Shown one piece after another: positions 36,325 to 45,320 of a DNA stretch of 64,000 bases (position 1 is its first letter; every line of letters begins with the position of its first letter). The notes under the pieces were generated by a model, which worked only from the letters and a program-made list of their open reading frames with translations, was not told where the DNA came from and ran no database searches. The position numbers were made by a program, and so were the translations under genes. The DNA is from Leptospira yanagawae serovar Saopaulo str. Sao Paulo = ATCC 700523 (GTDB lineage: Bacteria; Spirochaetota; Leptospiria; Leptospirales; Leptospiraceae), in assembly GCF_000332475.2 (NCBI RefSeq), contig NZ_AOGX02000035.1, positions 1-64,000 on the forward strand, read 5' to 3'.

Positions 36325-37324
36325 CGAGTCTTTAGACCATACCTTACTTCCCTGTTACGCTTGTTTTGCGGGGGAAGTTCGGGATGGTATTTCAGCCAAT
36401 CTTTCCGACATTCGGATTGCCTCTCCTTTTTCTTGGAGGGGCAAAAGTTTCCCACCCATTACCGATGCCGAATCTCCAGAACATTTAAAACAAATTTCTG
36501 ATTTGGGTATCCCATCCATTTTTGATATCCACACTCATTTTTTTCCTGAAACCATCATGAAGTTAATTTGGCGATGGTTTGACAATGTGAACTGGGCCAT
36601 AGGCTACAGGTTACCGGAATCGGAACGAGTGAATCGATTGCACCATAATGGCATCAAACACTTCACCACTTTAAATTATGCACACAAAAAGAATATGGCA
36701 GAATCTTTAAATGATTGGACCTTTGCCAATTTTAAAAACTGGGAAGGAGCCATTCCTTTTGGTACATTTTATCCAGAAGAGGGTGTACTTCGGTATGTAA
36801 AACGTGCGGTGGAAGAATACGGGTTTTTGGGATTCAAACTCCATTGTGAAGTTTCTAAACTCAATTTAAATGATCCAGAACTCGGTGATTGTTTTACTTA
36901 TTTAGAAAAAAAGGAAATTCCCATTGTGATCCATACTGGTACGGCTCCACTTCCTGGAGAATTCACAGGGATTCAATTTTTCAAACCCTTCATTGAATCT
37001 TATCCTAAGTTACATGTGATTGTGGCGCATATGGGAGCCCACGAAATCTCCGCATATGCTGCGTTACTTGGTGATTTTCCAAATTTAGCATTGGATACAA
37101 CAATGGTTTTTGTTGACTTTCTTGCGACGGGCAAAGTGGAAGATGTGGATTCTGCCATTCCAATTTTGGAAGCCTACCAAAACCAAATTTACTTTGGGTC
37201 AGACTTTCCCAATATCCCTTACAACCTAAACCACCCCATTGCAAACCTCCTTCGCCTTCCCATTTCAGACAAAGCCAAACAAAAAATCCTCTACCAAAAC
37301 GCAAAAAACCGATTTTTTAAATGA
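36293..37324 (+). CDS. Amidohydrolase (ACMSD/PF04909-type)
   Basis: This 343-residue TIM-barrel hydrolase has the expected metal-site motifs in order: DIHTHFF near residue 80, [23 protein letters not shown] and [11 protein letters not shown]. This set defines the amidohydrolase-2 group, which includes decarboxylases and lactonases. The N-terminal 60 residues contain a Cys pair (LPCYACFAG) that is unusual for the family. The GTG start at 36293 lies within the end of the acyl-CoA dehydrogenase gene, so expression is coupled. A role in a shared catabolic step is likely; the substrate is not known. The zinc operon promoter begins just after its stop. Confidence 0.85.
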   Translation: MERKKLQSLHNESLDHTLLPCYACFAGEVRDGISANLSDIRIASPFSWRGKSFPPITDAESPEHLKQISDLGIPSIFDIHTHFFPETIMKLIWRWFDNVNWAIGYRLPESERVNRLHHNGIKHFTTLNYAHKKNMAESLNDWTFANFKNWEGAIPFGTFYPEEGVLRYVKRAVEEYGFLGFKLHCEVSKLNLNDPELGDCFTYLEKKEIPIVIHTGTAPLPGEFTGIQFFKPFIESYPKLHVIVAHMGAHEISAYAALLGDFPNLALDTTMVFVDFLATGKVEDVDSAIPILEAYQNQIYFGSDFPNIPYNLNHPIANLLRLPISDKAKQKILYQNAKNRFFK

Positions 37325-37335
37325 AACGTGGTTGC

Positions 37336-37356
37336 ATTTGCAACAGCGTTGCAAAT
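37336..37356. promoter_or_regulatory. Zur-like operator of the zinc uptake operon
   Basis: Two perfect 9-bp arms, ATTTGCAAC (37336-37344) and GTTGCAAAT (37348-37356), flank AGC. An extra half site just upstream makes a second palindrome, GTTGCATTTGCAAC (37331-37344). It lies 22 bases before the ATG at 37378, so a bound repressor would block transcription or promoter clearance. The core TGCAAC-N3-GTTGCA is shared with the COG0523 operon. Confidence 0.75.
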
Positions 37357-37377
37357 GATAGGCAAACAGAGGTAGAT

Positions 37378-38133
37378 ATGAAATTCTTACAACCATTCAT
37401 GATCATTTCCATGTTATTTGCATTTGGAAATTGTGCTGAGTTATTTTCTTCAAAAGACAAAGACAATAATGAAGATTTGATTTTGGCAGCGCTATTGGCG
37501 GGACCTGGCTGTGGACCAACAGCTGTATCAGGATCTGCAGGCAATGGAACTAAATACAATTTCGCAGGCTGTACTGGAGATGCAAACGTTGTCCTTAATG
37601 GTTTTGGGTTTACCGTAAATGGAGTTTCTTTTAACGCTGGAATTCAAGGTACTTCAAATTCTTCTACCATTGTTACAAATGCATCTAGTTTATCTGAAAC
37701 AGGGAATGAATCGAAGGCAGGAATTGAAGTTGTGTATGTTATGAACCAAGCAGGATCGAGTATTGATGCAATGATTCAAACTACAACTAGTTTGGCTGGT
37801 CCAGGTGTCCGTTTGAGTCCAACATCAGCGCAATGGTTAAATGCAACTAATGCTTTTGCATTCGGAACGAAAGCCGGATCTCCTTGGGCATCTTCTGTTT
37901 CCGTTGAAAAAACTGTTTGCCTTGAAGTTCATAATGAGAGTGGAGATGCACATATTTTCGGTTGGTCGTTACCTTGCAATCAAGTTGATCGAAGTAATTA
38001 CGAGTTTGAAGAGGATGGAGCGACTATAAGCGATTTCTCAGGAAATAGAGTTGGTTTAAGAATCAATAATGCTGTCATTAAATCAATAACTATCTATTCT
38101 TCGGTAATTGGTGCGGTTGGTTCCTTCCGCTAG
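37378..38133 (+). CDS. Lipoprotein, first gene of the putative zinc uptake operon
   Basis: This 251-residue lipoprotein has a good ribosome binding site (AGAGGT) and a signal peptide MKFLQPFMIISMLFAFGNC ending in the lipidated cysteine. The mature part is Gly/Ser/Asn rich with four cysteines (GPGCGP, AGCTGD, TVCLEV, LPCN) that could form two disulfides. It is probably all-beta. It lies 22 bases behind the proposed Zur operator and 61 bases before the porin-like gene. A role in binding or presenting zinc at the surface is inferred from context only. No known family is recognised. Confidence 0.75.
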   Translation: MKFLQPFMIISMLFAFGNCAELFSSKDKDNNEDLILAALLAGPGCGPTAVSGSAGNGTKYNFAGCTGDANVVLNGFGFTVNGVSFNAGIQGTSNSSTIVTNASSLSETGNESKAGIEVVYVMNQAGSSIDAMIQTTTSLAGPGVRLSPTSAQWLNATNAFAFGTKAGSPWASSVSVEKTVCLEVHNESGDAHIFGWSLPCNQVDRSNYEFEEDGATISDFSGNRVGLRINNAVIKSITIYSSVIGAVGSFR

Positions 38134-38194
38134 CAATGAAACAGGATCAAATTTAGATTTGATCCTCGAATGAAGGTCAAAAACAGTTAAAACA

Positions 38195-39556
38195 GTGAAA
38201 TTTAGATTCTCAAAAACCATTTCTTTGGTGCGACTGGTGGGATTTGTCCTGCCGGTCTTTTTTGCGTTTTGGTTGTACGCAGACACAAATGATTGGGAAA
38301 AAGAATTAGAGGATCCAAAGGAATCGAAATCGAGTTCCAAAGCCCAAACAACTGGGAAAACAGTGAACTCGGAAGACTGGGAAGCCGAACTCGACAAAGA
38401 CTTAAAAGACCAAGAAACGCGTAGCAAGGTCACGGAAGGGAGCCGAGGTGTGACTTCCAACGCACAGCAACCAAACCAAATCAATCGCTCCGCACAAAAT
38501 TTGATGATGGATGTGTCGGCGGCCATCGACATCGTGGGCGCTTGGGACAGAAACAAACCGAGAGGCACTGGGGAGCGGATTGATAACAAACTTGATGTGC
38601 GCTCCGCTGAGTTTGGTTTTACGGCAGCCGTTGACCAGTGGATGCGTGCCAATTTCCTCGGAGCAGCTCACGGAGAAGATGGAAAGTATTACTTCGAAGT
38701 CCATGAAGCCAATGTGATCTTTCCCTTTTTACCGCTTAACACCTCACTAAAAGTGGGACAGATGTTCATCGACATTGGACGTCTAAACCGAATCCACTTA
38801 CATGACAGGCCCTTTACCATGAATCCCATTGTTCACGAAAAATTTATCGGTTTTGAATCGGCAATGGATACGGGCGCTGAATTTAGTATTTTACTCCCTT
38901 GGAAATGGATCACCCAAGAACTCGTATTAGGTGCGACGAATGGTAAAAAATGGGGGCATTCCCATTCCGAAGGCCAACAAAAAAATAATCCAATGGGGTA
39001 TGCCCACCTCAAACATTTTTATTATTTTGGAAATAACTGGGGAACCCAATTTGGATTTTCTGGTGTACGATTTGAACCCACAACGGACAGAAGGAACCAA
39101 AGGTATCTGTATGGAATGGACGCTGTTTTACGTTGGAACCGCTCTAATTTGCGGGAACTGATGATCATGTCTGAAGGTTGGTACCAACAGGAAATATTCC
39201 CGGAACAATTAGATCCAAGTACCTTCCGAAGCTCAAAAGCTCCGTCTCGCGACCAATGGGGGTATTATTTTTTTATGGATTATAAGTTCCACCAACTCTG
39301 GTCTCTTGGATACCGTTATGATTATTTTACCGACAAATCCCTGGTCGACAAAAATGGAAAACTTGCGGACAATGCAATCGAGGCCCATTCCGCACAAATT
39401 ACCTTTCATAGTTCTGAGTTTGGAAGGATACGAGGATCTGTGGAAAGACGATACATCCAGGACTATTCCAAAACGGAATTCCAAGAACAAAGGGAATGGA
39501 GATTTTATGTGCAAGCAGTTGCAATCTTAGGATCCCATCCGGCTCATAGTTATTAA
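38195..39556 (+). CDS. Outer-membrane porin-like protein of the zinc operon
   Basis: This 453-residue protein has an N-terminal signal (LVRLVGFVLPVFFAFWLYA) and a charged stalk with two NDWEKEL/EDWEAEL motifs. From about residue 100 a beta-barrel begins, with strands such as AEFGFTAAVDQWMRANFLGA and many aromatic girdle residues. Histidines are frequent in the loops (HLHDR, GHSHSEG, YAHLKHFYY), as expected for a zinc channel. The GTG at 38195 is the start. It is followed after 15 bases by the zinc-binding protein gene, so outer-membrane entry, periplasmic capture and inner-membrane transport are encoded together. It may not need TonB: no plug domain is seen. Confidence 0.8.
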   Translation: MKFRFSKTISLVRLVGFVLPVFFAFWLYADTNDWEKELEDPKESKSSSKAQTTGKTVNSEDWEAELDKDLKDQETRSKVTEGSRGVTSNAQQPNQINRSAQNLMMDVSAAIDIVGAWDRNKPRGTGERIDNKLDVRSAEFGFTAAVDQWMRANFLGAAHGEDGKYYFEVHEANVIFPFLPLNTSLKVGQMFIDIGRLNRIHLHDRPFTMNPIVHEKFIGFESAMDTGAEFSILLPWKWITQELVLGATNGKKWGHSHSEGQQKNNPMGYAHLKHFYYFGNNWGTQFGFSGVRFEPTTDRRNQRYLYGMDAVLRWNRSNLRELMIMSEGWYQQEIFPEQLDPSTFRSSKAPSRDQWGYYFFMDYKFHQLWSLGYRYDYFTDKSLVDKNGKLADNAIEAHSAQITFHSSEFGRIRGSVERRYIQDYSKTEFQEQREWRFYVQAVAILGSHPAHSY

Positions 39557-39571
39557 GAGGAAAAAACAATC

Positions 39572-40531
39572 ATGATAGCAATCATTCATACGATCCATAA
39601 GAAATTTGAATCCAAACGTATCCCTTTGACAAAGTTTTGTTTGTTATCATTGATTTTATTCACCTTCCCAGTTTTTGCAAAAGTTTCCCTTGTTGCAAGT
39701 ATCTCTGATATAAAATATATCGCCGAACAAGTTGCAGGTGATCGTGCAGATGTATATGGAATGATCCGTGGAGTGGATGATCCCCATTTTGTGATGACTC
39801 GCCCTGATTTTTTAGTAAAGCTTAGTGAGGCAGATGTTTTATGTGTGATTGGTCTTGATTTGGAAGTGGGTTGGGTTCCTTATCTGCAACAACAATCGCG
39901 AAATATGAAAATCCAAAAAGGACAACCAGGGTATTGTGATACTTCCTTTGGAGTGAAAATTTTGGGTGAACCAACGGTAATGATGGATCGTTCCATGGGG
40001 GATATGCACATTTATGGAAATCCTCATTATTGGAATGATCCCATCAATGCCATCCAAATTGCACAAAATATTAAAAATGCTCTTACACGAGTGGATCCAT
40101 TGAATGGGGAATACTATGAAGGGAATTTTAATTCCTTTAAAAAACGCATCATCCAGCTGACAAAGGAAGAAATGAAAAAAATGGAACCATACTTTGGTCT
40201 AAAAGTAGCTGTTTTCCATGACCAATTTGTTTACCTTGCTTCTAGGTTTAAATTTAATGCCAATTTAACCATAGAAGAACGCCCGGGTGTTCCACCTTCT
40301 GTTCGTTATATGGACCAAGTCATTAGTTATATGATCGCGGAAAAGATAAAAATTATCTTGATCGGACCTTATCACAATCCAAAGTATGCAGAGTATGTCT
40401 CTTCGAAAGTACCAGGGTCAATGGTTGTCACAATTCCTGTCTCTGTCGGTGCGCTTGATACAACAAGTTACGAAGAAGCCTTACGAATGAGTTTACAAAA
40501 AATACGCGATGCAAGCGATAAAACCAAATAG
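39572..40531 (+). CDS. znuA: Zinc ABC transporter, periplasmic binding protein
   Basis: This 319-residue solute-binding protein is of the cluster A-I metal-binding family. After a signal peptide (LLSLILFTFPVFA) come the family motifs VSLVASISDIKYIAEQVAGD and DDPHFVMTRPD, with the first ligand His. Next are HIYGNPHYWNDP, with the second His, and VFHDQFVYLASRF, with the third. There is no long His-rich loop. Binding of zinc rather than manganese is judged from the operon and the operator. The gene overlaps the ATPase gene by 23 bases. Confidence 0.88.
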   Translation: MIAIIHTIHKKFESKRIPLTKFCLLSLILFTFPVFAKVSLVASISDIKYIAEQVAGDRADVYGMIRGVDDPHFVMTRPDFLVKLSEADVLCVIGLDLEVGWVPYLQQQSRNMKIQKGQPGYCDTSFGVKILGEPTVMMDRSMGDMHIYGNPHYWNDPINAIQIAQNIKNALTRVDPLNGEYYEGNFNSFKKRIIQLTKEEMKKMEPYFGLKVAVFHDQFVYLASRFKFNANLTIEERPGVPPSVRYMDQVISYMIAEKIKIILIGPYHNPKYAEYVSSKVPGSMVVTIPVSVGALDTTSYEEALRMSLQKIRDASDKTK

Positions 40532-41222
40532 TCTGGCAAAACCAATCACATTTATCCACACAGATCATTTGTCTGTGGGATACAGAAAAGAATTCCCTGT
40601 TGTTACAGACATCCACCTTCATATCGAAGCTGGTAAAACCTATGCACTTGTGGGTGGTAATGGCGCTGGCAAAACCACACTATTCCGCACACTCACGGAC
40701 TTACTCCCACCACTTGCTGGTTCCATTCAATTTTCCAAAGAGATATCCACTTCCTATGTGCCCCAAGCCAAAAAAATGGCTTTGGATTTTCCGTTACGTG
40801 TGCAAGACGTTCTTTTAATGCCCAAAAACATTGGTTTTAGTTTTTTGCCGAAACGTAAATTTTCCGAAGAGGATATGGCTCTCATTGAAAAAACAGGTGT
40901 TAGTTCTTATTTAAAAAAACAAATTTCTTTATGTAGTGGTGGGCAATTGCAAAAGGTTTTGATTTTGCGATCTCTTCTCACAAAAGCCAATTTGATATTT
41001 TTAGATGAACCAATGGATTCTTTGGATCATAATGCAAGGGAACTTTTCCAATCCATTTTATCGGAATACTTAAAGATAGGAAACAGATCTCTTTTTTTTA
41101 TCACCCATAGCCTCGAACATGATTGGGGTTTTGGATTTGATGAAGTGTTTGAGATCGACGAAGGAAAGTTATACAATATCACAAAGGGAGAGAGGCCACC
41201 AAACTGCCACCACCATGACTAG
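40509..41222 (+). CDS. znuC: Zinc ABC transporter, ATPase subunit
   Basis: This is a 237-residue ABC ATPase of metal-transporter type. The Walker A loop is GGNGAGKTT, the Q-loop lies in TSYVPQAKKM, the signature is LCSGGQLQK and the Walker B box is LIFLDEPMDSLDH, followed by the switch His in FFITHS. The last residues NCHHHD form a small His cluster. It powers import with the permease encoded next. The start lies inside the end of znuA, and the end overlaps the permease start by 8 bases. Confidence 0.92.
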   Translation: MQAIKPNSLAKPITFIHTDHLSVGYRKEFPVVTDIHLHIEAGKTYALVGGNGAGKTTLFRTLTDLLPPLAGSIQFSKEISTSYVPQAKKMALDFPLRVQDVLLMPKNIGFSFLPKRKFSEEDMALIEKTGVSSYLKKQISLCSGGQLQKVLILRSLLTKANLIFLDEPMDSLDHNARELFQSILSEYLKIGNRSLFFITHSLEHDWGFGFDEVFEIDEGKLYNITKGERPPNCHHHD

Positions 41223-42069
41223 TCTCCTTTCCAGTTGGAATTTATTTTTACCACAAATCTTAGTGGGTAGTCTTGTAGGGGCATTACTCTCTGTCCTCGG
41301 GATACTCATTGTACTTAGGGGTATGACTTTTTTTGGTGTGACCCTTTCGCAAGCCGTTACGTTTTCTGTCGCCTTGTCTCTTTTTATGGAATGGCCAGGG
41401 GAAGTGTTTCCGATTTTGTTTTCTTGTATTTTGGTATTTCCACTTCTCTATGTCCGCAAACTTCCCGGTATGAAGGAAGAGGTGATCCTCGGGATCTTGT
41501 TTGTTTTTTTTTCTGCAGCTTCCCAGTTTATGCTCGCACTCGGTGGCAATGTCCAAAACCATTTGATGGCCGCTTTTTTTGGGGACATTCTCACTTCACA
41601 GGTGAGAGCCGATTCTCTCGGGATTTATGTTGCGATTTTCTTTTTTTTCCTCTATTTGAGTTTTTTCAGAAGGTTTTTGTTCATTAGTTTTGATCGGGAC
41701 GAATACAAAATCCAAGTGGGAAACCCACTTCCTTTTGATTTGTTATTTTATATCATCCTTGCGGCCTCACTCACGGTCGCAGTGAATTTACTTGGAACAT
41801 TTTATAGCATAGCTCATCTTTTACTCCCTGTGTTTGCCTTATTACCCATTATTCGTTCTTTGAAAATCCTAACGATTGTTTGTGTCTTGTTTTCTATTTT
41901 CTCCACTTGCATTGGATTTATGGTCTCTCTCGTAGGCCTGGAACGAAATGGTGAAATGATATACTTTCCCACATCTTCAAGCATCATTCTTGTGCTTTGT
42001 TTTTTTGCTTTTTTAATCCATCTGATTCGTTTTCTTATCTCTTCCGTTTTTTCTAAAAGAAGCCGATAA
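41215..42069 (+). CDS. znuB: Zinc ABC transporter, permease subunit
   Basis: This 284-residue membrane protein of the ABC-3 family has about eight hydrophobic helices. The start MTSLLSSWNLFLPQILVGSL at 41215 is the usual N-terminus for the family; the frame is open further upstream within znuC. The motif GILIVLRGMTFFGVTLSQAV near residue 35 matches the G-x-x-L-V-L-R-x-M-x-x-x-G-x-x-x-S-x-A-V pattern. It is the last gene of the probable zinc operon, with 7 bases to the methyltransferase gene, which could be read on the same message. Confidence 0.9.
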   Translation: MTSLLSSWNLFLPQILVGSLVGALLSVLGILIVLRGMTFFGVTLSQAVTFSVALSLFMEWPGEVFPILFSCILVFPLLYVRKLPGMKEEVILGILFVFFSAASQFMLALGGNVQNHLMAAFFGDILTSQVRADSLGIYVAIFFFFLYLSFFRRFLFISFDRDEYKIQVGNPLPFDLLFYIILAASLTVAVNLLGTFYSIAHLLLPVFALLPIIRSLKILTIVCVLFSIFSTCIGFMVSLVGLERNGEMIYFPTSSSIILVLCFFAFLIHLIRFLISSVFSKRSR

Positions 42070-42076
42070 ATATTTT

Positions 42077-42964
42077 GTGGAAACCATTCCTTGTAATACC
42101 TGCGGTAATTTGACCTTTCGACCTCTATTTACTAAAAATAGCCCACTTGGTGAAACATTCTCCATTGTCAGTTGCCAGTTTTGTGGGCTTGTGCAGGTAA
42201 ATCCTCAACCAAGTTTGGATGCGGTGAAAAAATACTATGATGATTCTTACTTCACACAAAGGACTGAACGTGGGTATGATAACTATTATTCGAGTGAATT
42301 AAGAAAAGAAATCTCTCGTGTATTCCAATTGAATTTAAGGGATCTGGATTTTTTTACTTGGGAGTTAAAACGCAAAAAAGAAAGCGAAATAAAAGGCAAA
42401 ACCCTGGCCTCTCTTGATATTGGTTGTGCCGCAGGTTATTTTGTCGCTTACATGAAAGAAAATGGGTATGAGGCAAAAGGAATTGAGATTGCCGATGGAC
42501 CAGTTAAGTTTGCACGAGAATCACTTGGGCTTTCGATTTTTCAGGACAATTTTTTAACTTGGGATTTGGAGTTTCAAAACCAATTTGATGTGATCACTCT
42601 TTGGGCGACCATTGAACACCTACACAAACCGAAGGAAACTTTGGAGAAAATCAGAAAACACTTGTTACCTGGTGGAATCTTAATTTTGTCCACTTGTCGG
42701 TATGGATTATTAGCCAAATGGAATGGTTTAAATTGGCGTTACCTAAATGTCCCAGAACATTTGTATTATTATTCCTTTTCCGGATTAAAAAATCTTTTAC
42801 TGTCTCTTGGTTATCATTCTCCCAAGGCCTTTACCTATGGGAGTGGGCTTACAAATAAAAAAGATGCCTCAATCTTTTTTCGAATGCGAAAGGCCTTTTT
42901 TGACCGTTTCGTCAAATGGTTTAATCTGGGAGATATGATGGTATTTTCTGTTAATAAAGAGTAA
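42077..42964 (+). CDS. SAM-dependent methyltransferase with N-terminal zinc ribbon
   Basis: This 295-residue protein begins with a four-cysteine zinc-binding knot (CNTCGN and CQFCGLVQVNPQP), then a class I methyltransferase domain. The SAM-binding motif is SLDIGCAAGYFVAYMKENGY and a motif with VITLWATIEHLHKP follows. Enzymes with this layout methylate sugars, lipids or small molecules. The GTG at 42077 directly follows the permease gene. Whether the zinc knot ties it to zinc control is unknown. Confidence 0.85.
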   Translation: METIPCNTCGNLTFRPLFTKNSPLGETFSIVSCQFCGLVQVNPQPSLDAVKKYYDDSYFTQRTERGYDNYYSSELRKEISRVFQLNLRDLDFFTWELKRKKESEIKGKTLASLDIGCAAGYFVAYMKENGYEAKGIEIADGPVKFARESLGLSIFQDNFLTWDLEFQNQFDVITLWATIEHLHKPKETLEKIRKHLLPGGILILSTCRYGLLAKWNGLNWRYLNVPEHLYYYSFSGLKNLLLSLGYHSPKAFTYGSGLTNKKDASIFFRMRKAFFDRFVKWFNLGDMMVFSVNKE

Positions 42965-42968
42965 CCAA

Positions 42969-43571
42969 TCAAGACAGTGACTTTAAAATATCTTCCACAC
43001 AAAAGTTAACCACTTCATCCAAATCAGCCGTTGCGTCCACAAAGATGGTAGAGTCAGGAAGGATGGCAAGGTAGTTTTGGTATATGCGGGTTTGTTCTCC
43101 TTCGTCATCAAACACTTCTTTGTTGCCACCACGAGAATTTCTACGTTCCAAAGCTTCTTCCGGAGATAGATCTAAAAAGTAAACTCGGTTTGGTTCCGGA
43201 AAACCTTTGTCCTCATTCATGTACAAAATGTCCGCGGCATGTTCTTCATCTTTTCCTTGGTAGGCAGCCGTAGAAAAATAATAACGATCTTGAACTATTG
43301 ACTTTCCATTCTTTAACGTTGGTAAGATGGTTTCATTCACTGAAACTTCTCTATCGAGTAAAAATAGTTTTAATTGTTCGTCTTGGCTTAGTTTGATTTT
43401 CCCTTGGAGGAATTCTCTGATTTTTTTGCCATAAACACTTTCCGTTGGCTCCCTGTGCCACTCTGTAGGGATGGATTTTGAGTTTAGAATTTCCGAAACT
43501 TTTTTTGAAACTGTCGTTTTCCCGGAACCATCGATCCCTTCGAAGACAAAAAATTGAGAATTTTTGGACAT
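42969..43571 (-). CDS. tmk: Thymidylate kinase
   Basis: This 200-residue enzyme phosphorylates dTMP to dTDP for DNA synthesis. The P-loop FEGIDGSGKTT, the REPTESVYGKKIR segment and the DRYYFSTAAYQG motif are all diagnostic. The lid region contains RNSRGGNKEVFD. It is convergent with the methyltransferase gene, only 4 bases apart, and divergent from the small lipoprotein gene. Confidence 0.95.
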   Translation of the reverse strand: MSKNSQFFVFEGIDGSGKTTVSKKVSEILNSKSIPTEWHREPTESVYGKKIREFLQGKIKLSQDEQLKLFLLDREVSVNETILPTLKNGKSIVQDRYYFSTAAYQGKDEEHAADILYMNEDKGFPEPNRVYFLDLSPEEALERRNSRGGNKEVFDDEGEQTRIYQNYLAILPDSTIFVDATADLDEVVNFCVEDILKSLS

Positions 43572-43650
43572 ATCTCTTCCATTTTCAGAATCAACGTTTT
43601 TTCCTCGACTTATTTACGAATTTCGACAGTTTAGTCTAAGGAGCAAATAC

Positions 43651-43821
43651 ATGAAAAAAATTTCGTCTATGCTAATCATTGCTTTATTGGCTGTATTTAT
43701 GATCAACTGTGCCTCTGAAGAAGTGAAACAACCGACTCAGCCAGTGGTAGAAGAACCAAAACCTTCTAAAAAGCCAAAATTGGATGAATCATTCAAAACA
43801 AGAACAAGAGACATCAAGTAA
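43651..43821 (+). CDS. Small lipoprotein (56 residues)
   Basis: The ATG at 43651 has a strong ribosome binding site (AAGGAG) and starts MKKISSMLIIALLAVFMINC, a clean lipoprotein signal. The mature peptide is only 37 residues, Pro/Lys/Glu rich (QPTQPVVEEPKPSKKPK). It is followed at once by a strong terminator, so it is a single-gene transcript. Its size and composition recall small abundant envelope lipoproteins, but function is unknown. Confidence 0.85.
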   Translation: MKKISSMLIIALLAVFMINCASEEVKQPTQPVVEEPKPSKKPKLDESFKTRTRDIK

Positions 43822-43839
43822 TTGTTGTTTCCGTTCGAG

Positions 43840-43872
43840 GCCACTCAGGGTGACTTGAGTGGCTTTTTTTTT
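43840..43872 (+). terminator. Rho-independent terminator of the small lipoprotein gene
   Basis: GCCACTCA (43840-43847) pairs exactly with TGAGTGGC (43856-43863), with an 8-nt loop and a run of nine T. It is the strongest terminator in the window. Confidence 0.92.
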
Positions 43873-44003
43873 ACCTTTTTGCTAATTAATTCTACAAAAA
43901 TCACGAAAATTCAAACACTGCGTTCTTTAATGCTCCTAATTTAAGCATGATGCAGTAAACTTCACTACAATGCTCATTGGTACCGATCTTGCAATAAATA
44001 TGC

Positions 44004-45275
44004 ATGTATCCCTCTATGCATATCGAAAGCGAAAGTCATAAACTAGTTAGGGAATGGAAGGAGTGGCTTGCCAAGGGGGAACTCACCCCAGTGTTCCAAC
44101 CGATTTTGTCATCCGAATCCACAGGGATTTATGGTTATGAACTGTTAGGACGTTTGGCTACAAACGAAGGTTACCTTAGTTTAGGTGAATTTTTTCTAAC
44201 TCATACATTGGGTTACGATGAACTGTTTTTTTTAAAAAAACAAGTGGATGAAACCATACGTTATACCGCTTTACAAAAGTTTGCAAGTGATGCACCGCCA
44301 GAAACAAAATTATTTCTGAACATTTCACCGAACATTTTGTACCATGCTTTACTGAATTTGGAAACAACCTTACCACAAACCATTCGGATGGTGAGAGAAA
44401 TTGGACTCGACCCAACTAGGATTGTAATTGAAATCACAGAAGAACGATTTCCTCATAATTTAGAATTATTAAAACCTGTTTTGAATTTATACCGTAAGGA
44501 AGGATTTTCCATAGCGGTGGATGATGCGGGGTCAGAAGCGAGCAATTTAGATCGAATTGGTTTGTTTCATCCTGAGATCATCAAAGTGGATTTACAAATG
44601 TTACGTCGTTCCACATTTTCCAGAAATTTTAAAGAGATCCTTCTTAATTTATCAAAGTTAGGCGAATCATTAGGTAGTAGTTTATTATTTGAAGGTATTG
44701 AATCCGAAGATGAATTGTACAATGCTTTGAATTATGGCGCTCGTTACATCCAAGGGTATTATTTTGCAAAACCAGAAGTTCCATTTTCGGGAAGATTTGA
44801 ATACCGATCTGAGATGCAATCCTCTTTGGAATACTTCCATGCACGGAAACAAAAAGAGATGAACCACCAAATCGAATGGGAAACCATTTGGAAAAACAAA
44901 CTCTCAGAAATCGTGATGGGATTTGGAGAAGTGGATGGGATTTGGGAATGGCAGGAGAATTTTAACACAACTGTATTTGGAGATGGCGATTTTTTTAGGA
45001 TGTACATCACCAATCATATGGGATTTCAAGTTTCTCCCAATTACTCTCGTACTGACATGGGGGATATGAAACCTGATTATTCCTTCCTTGGGAAAAACTG
45101 GTCCTTTCGGCCTTATTTTTTTGAACACCTTCACAAATCCAAAACCAGCCGTGATGCTTGGACTCTTTCGCATATGTACCATGACATTTCCGAACGTATG
45201 ATGTTACGGACTTTTGCACGAAACCTATCTGAAAATTTGATTTTATTTATCGATGTGGTCGTTTCCCGAGGCTGA
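44004..45275 (+). CDS. EAL-domain protein with YkuI-like C-terminal domain
   Basis: This 423-residue protein has an EAL domain over residues about 15-265. The motif is YELLGR in place of the classic EAL-LR. KLFLNISPNI, VIEITEERF, AVDDAGSEASN (usually DDFG) and IIKVDLQMLR follow, then LLFEGIESEDE and YIQGYYFAKP. Most metal-binding acidic residues are kept, so breakdown of cyclic-di-GMP is possible. The C-terminal 160 residues form a separate domain (MGFGEVDGIWEWQEN, SFRPYFFEHLH) like the Cache-type sensor of YkuI. No membrane segment is seen, so it is cytoplasmic. An ATG at 44016 is an alternative start. Confidence 0.85.
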   Translation: MYPSMHIESESHKLVREWKEWLAKGELTPVFQPILSSESTGIYGYELLGRLATNEGYLSLGEFFLTHTLGYDELFFLKKQVDETIRYTALQKFASDAPPETKLFLNISPNILYHALLNLETTLPQTIRMVREIGLDPTRIVIEITEERFPHNLELLKPVLNLYRKEGFSIAVDDAGSEASNLDRIGLFHPEIIKVDLQMLRRSTFSRNFKEILLNLSKLGESLGSSLLFEGIESEDELYNALNYGARYIQGYYFAKPEVPFSGRFEYRSEMQSSLEYFHARKQKEMNHQIEWETIWKNKLSEIVMGFGEVDGIWEWQENFNTTVFGDGDFFRMYITNHMGFQVSPNYSRTDMGDMKPDYSFLGKNWSFRPYFFEHLHKSKTSRDAWTLSHMYHDISERMMLRTFARNLSENLILFIDVVVSRG

Positions 45276-45320
45276 AAGGTTTTGCGTTAATGGATTGGAT
45301 AGGGAATTTTGGTAAGAGAT

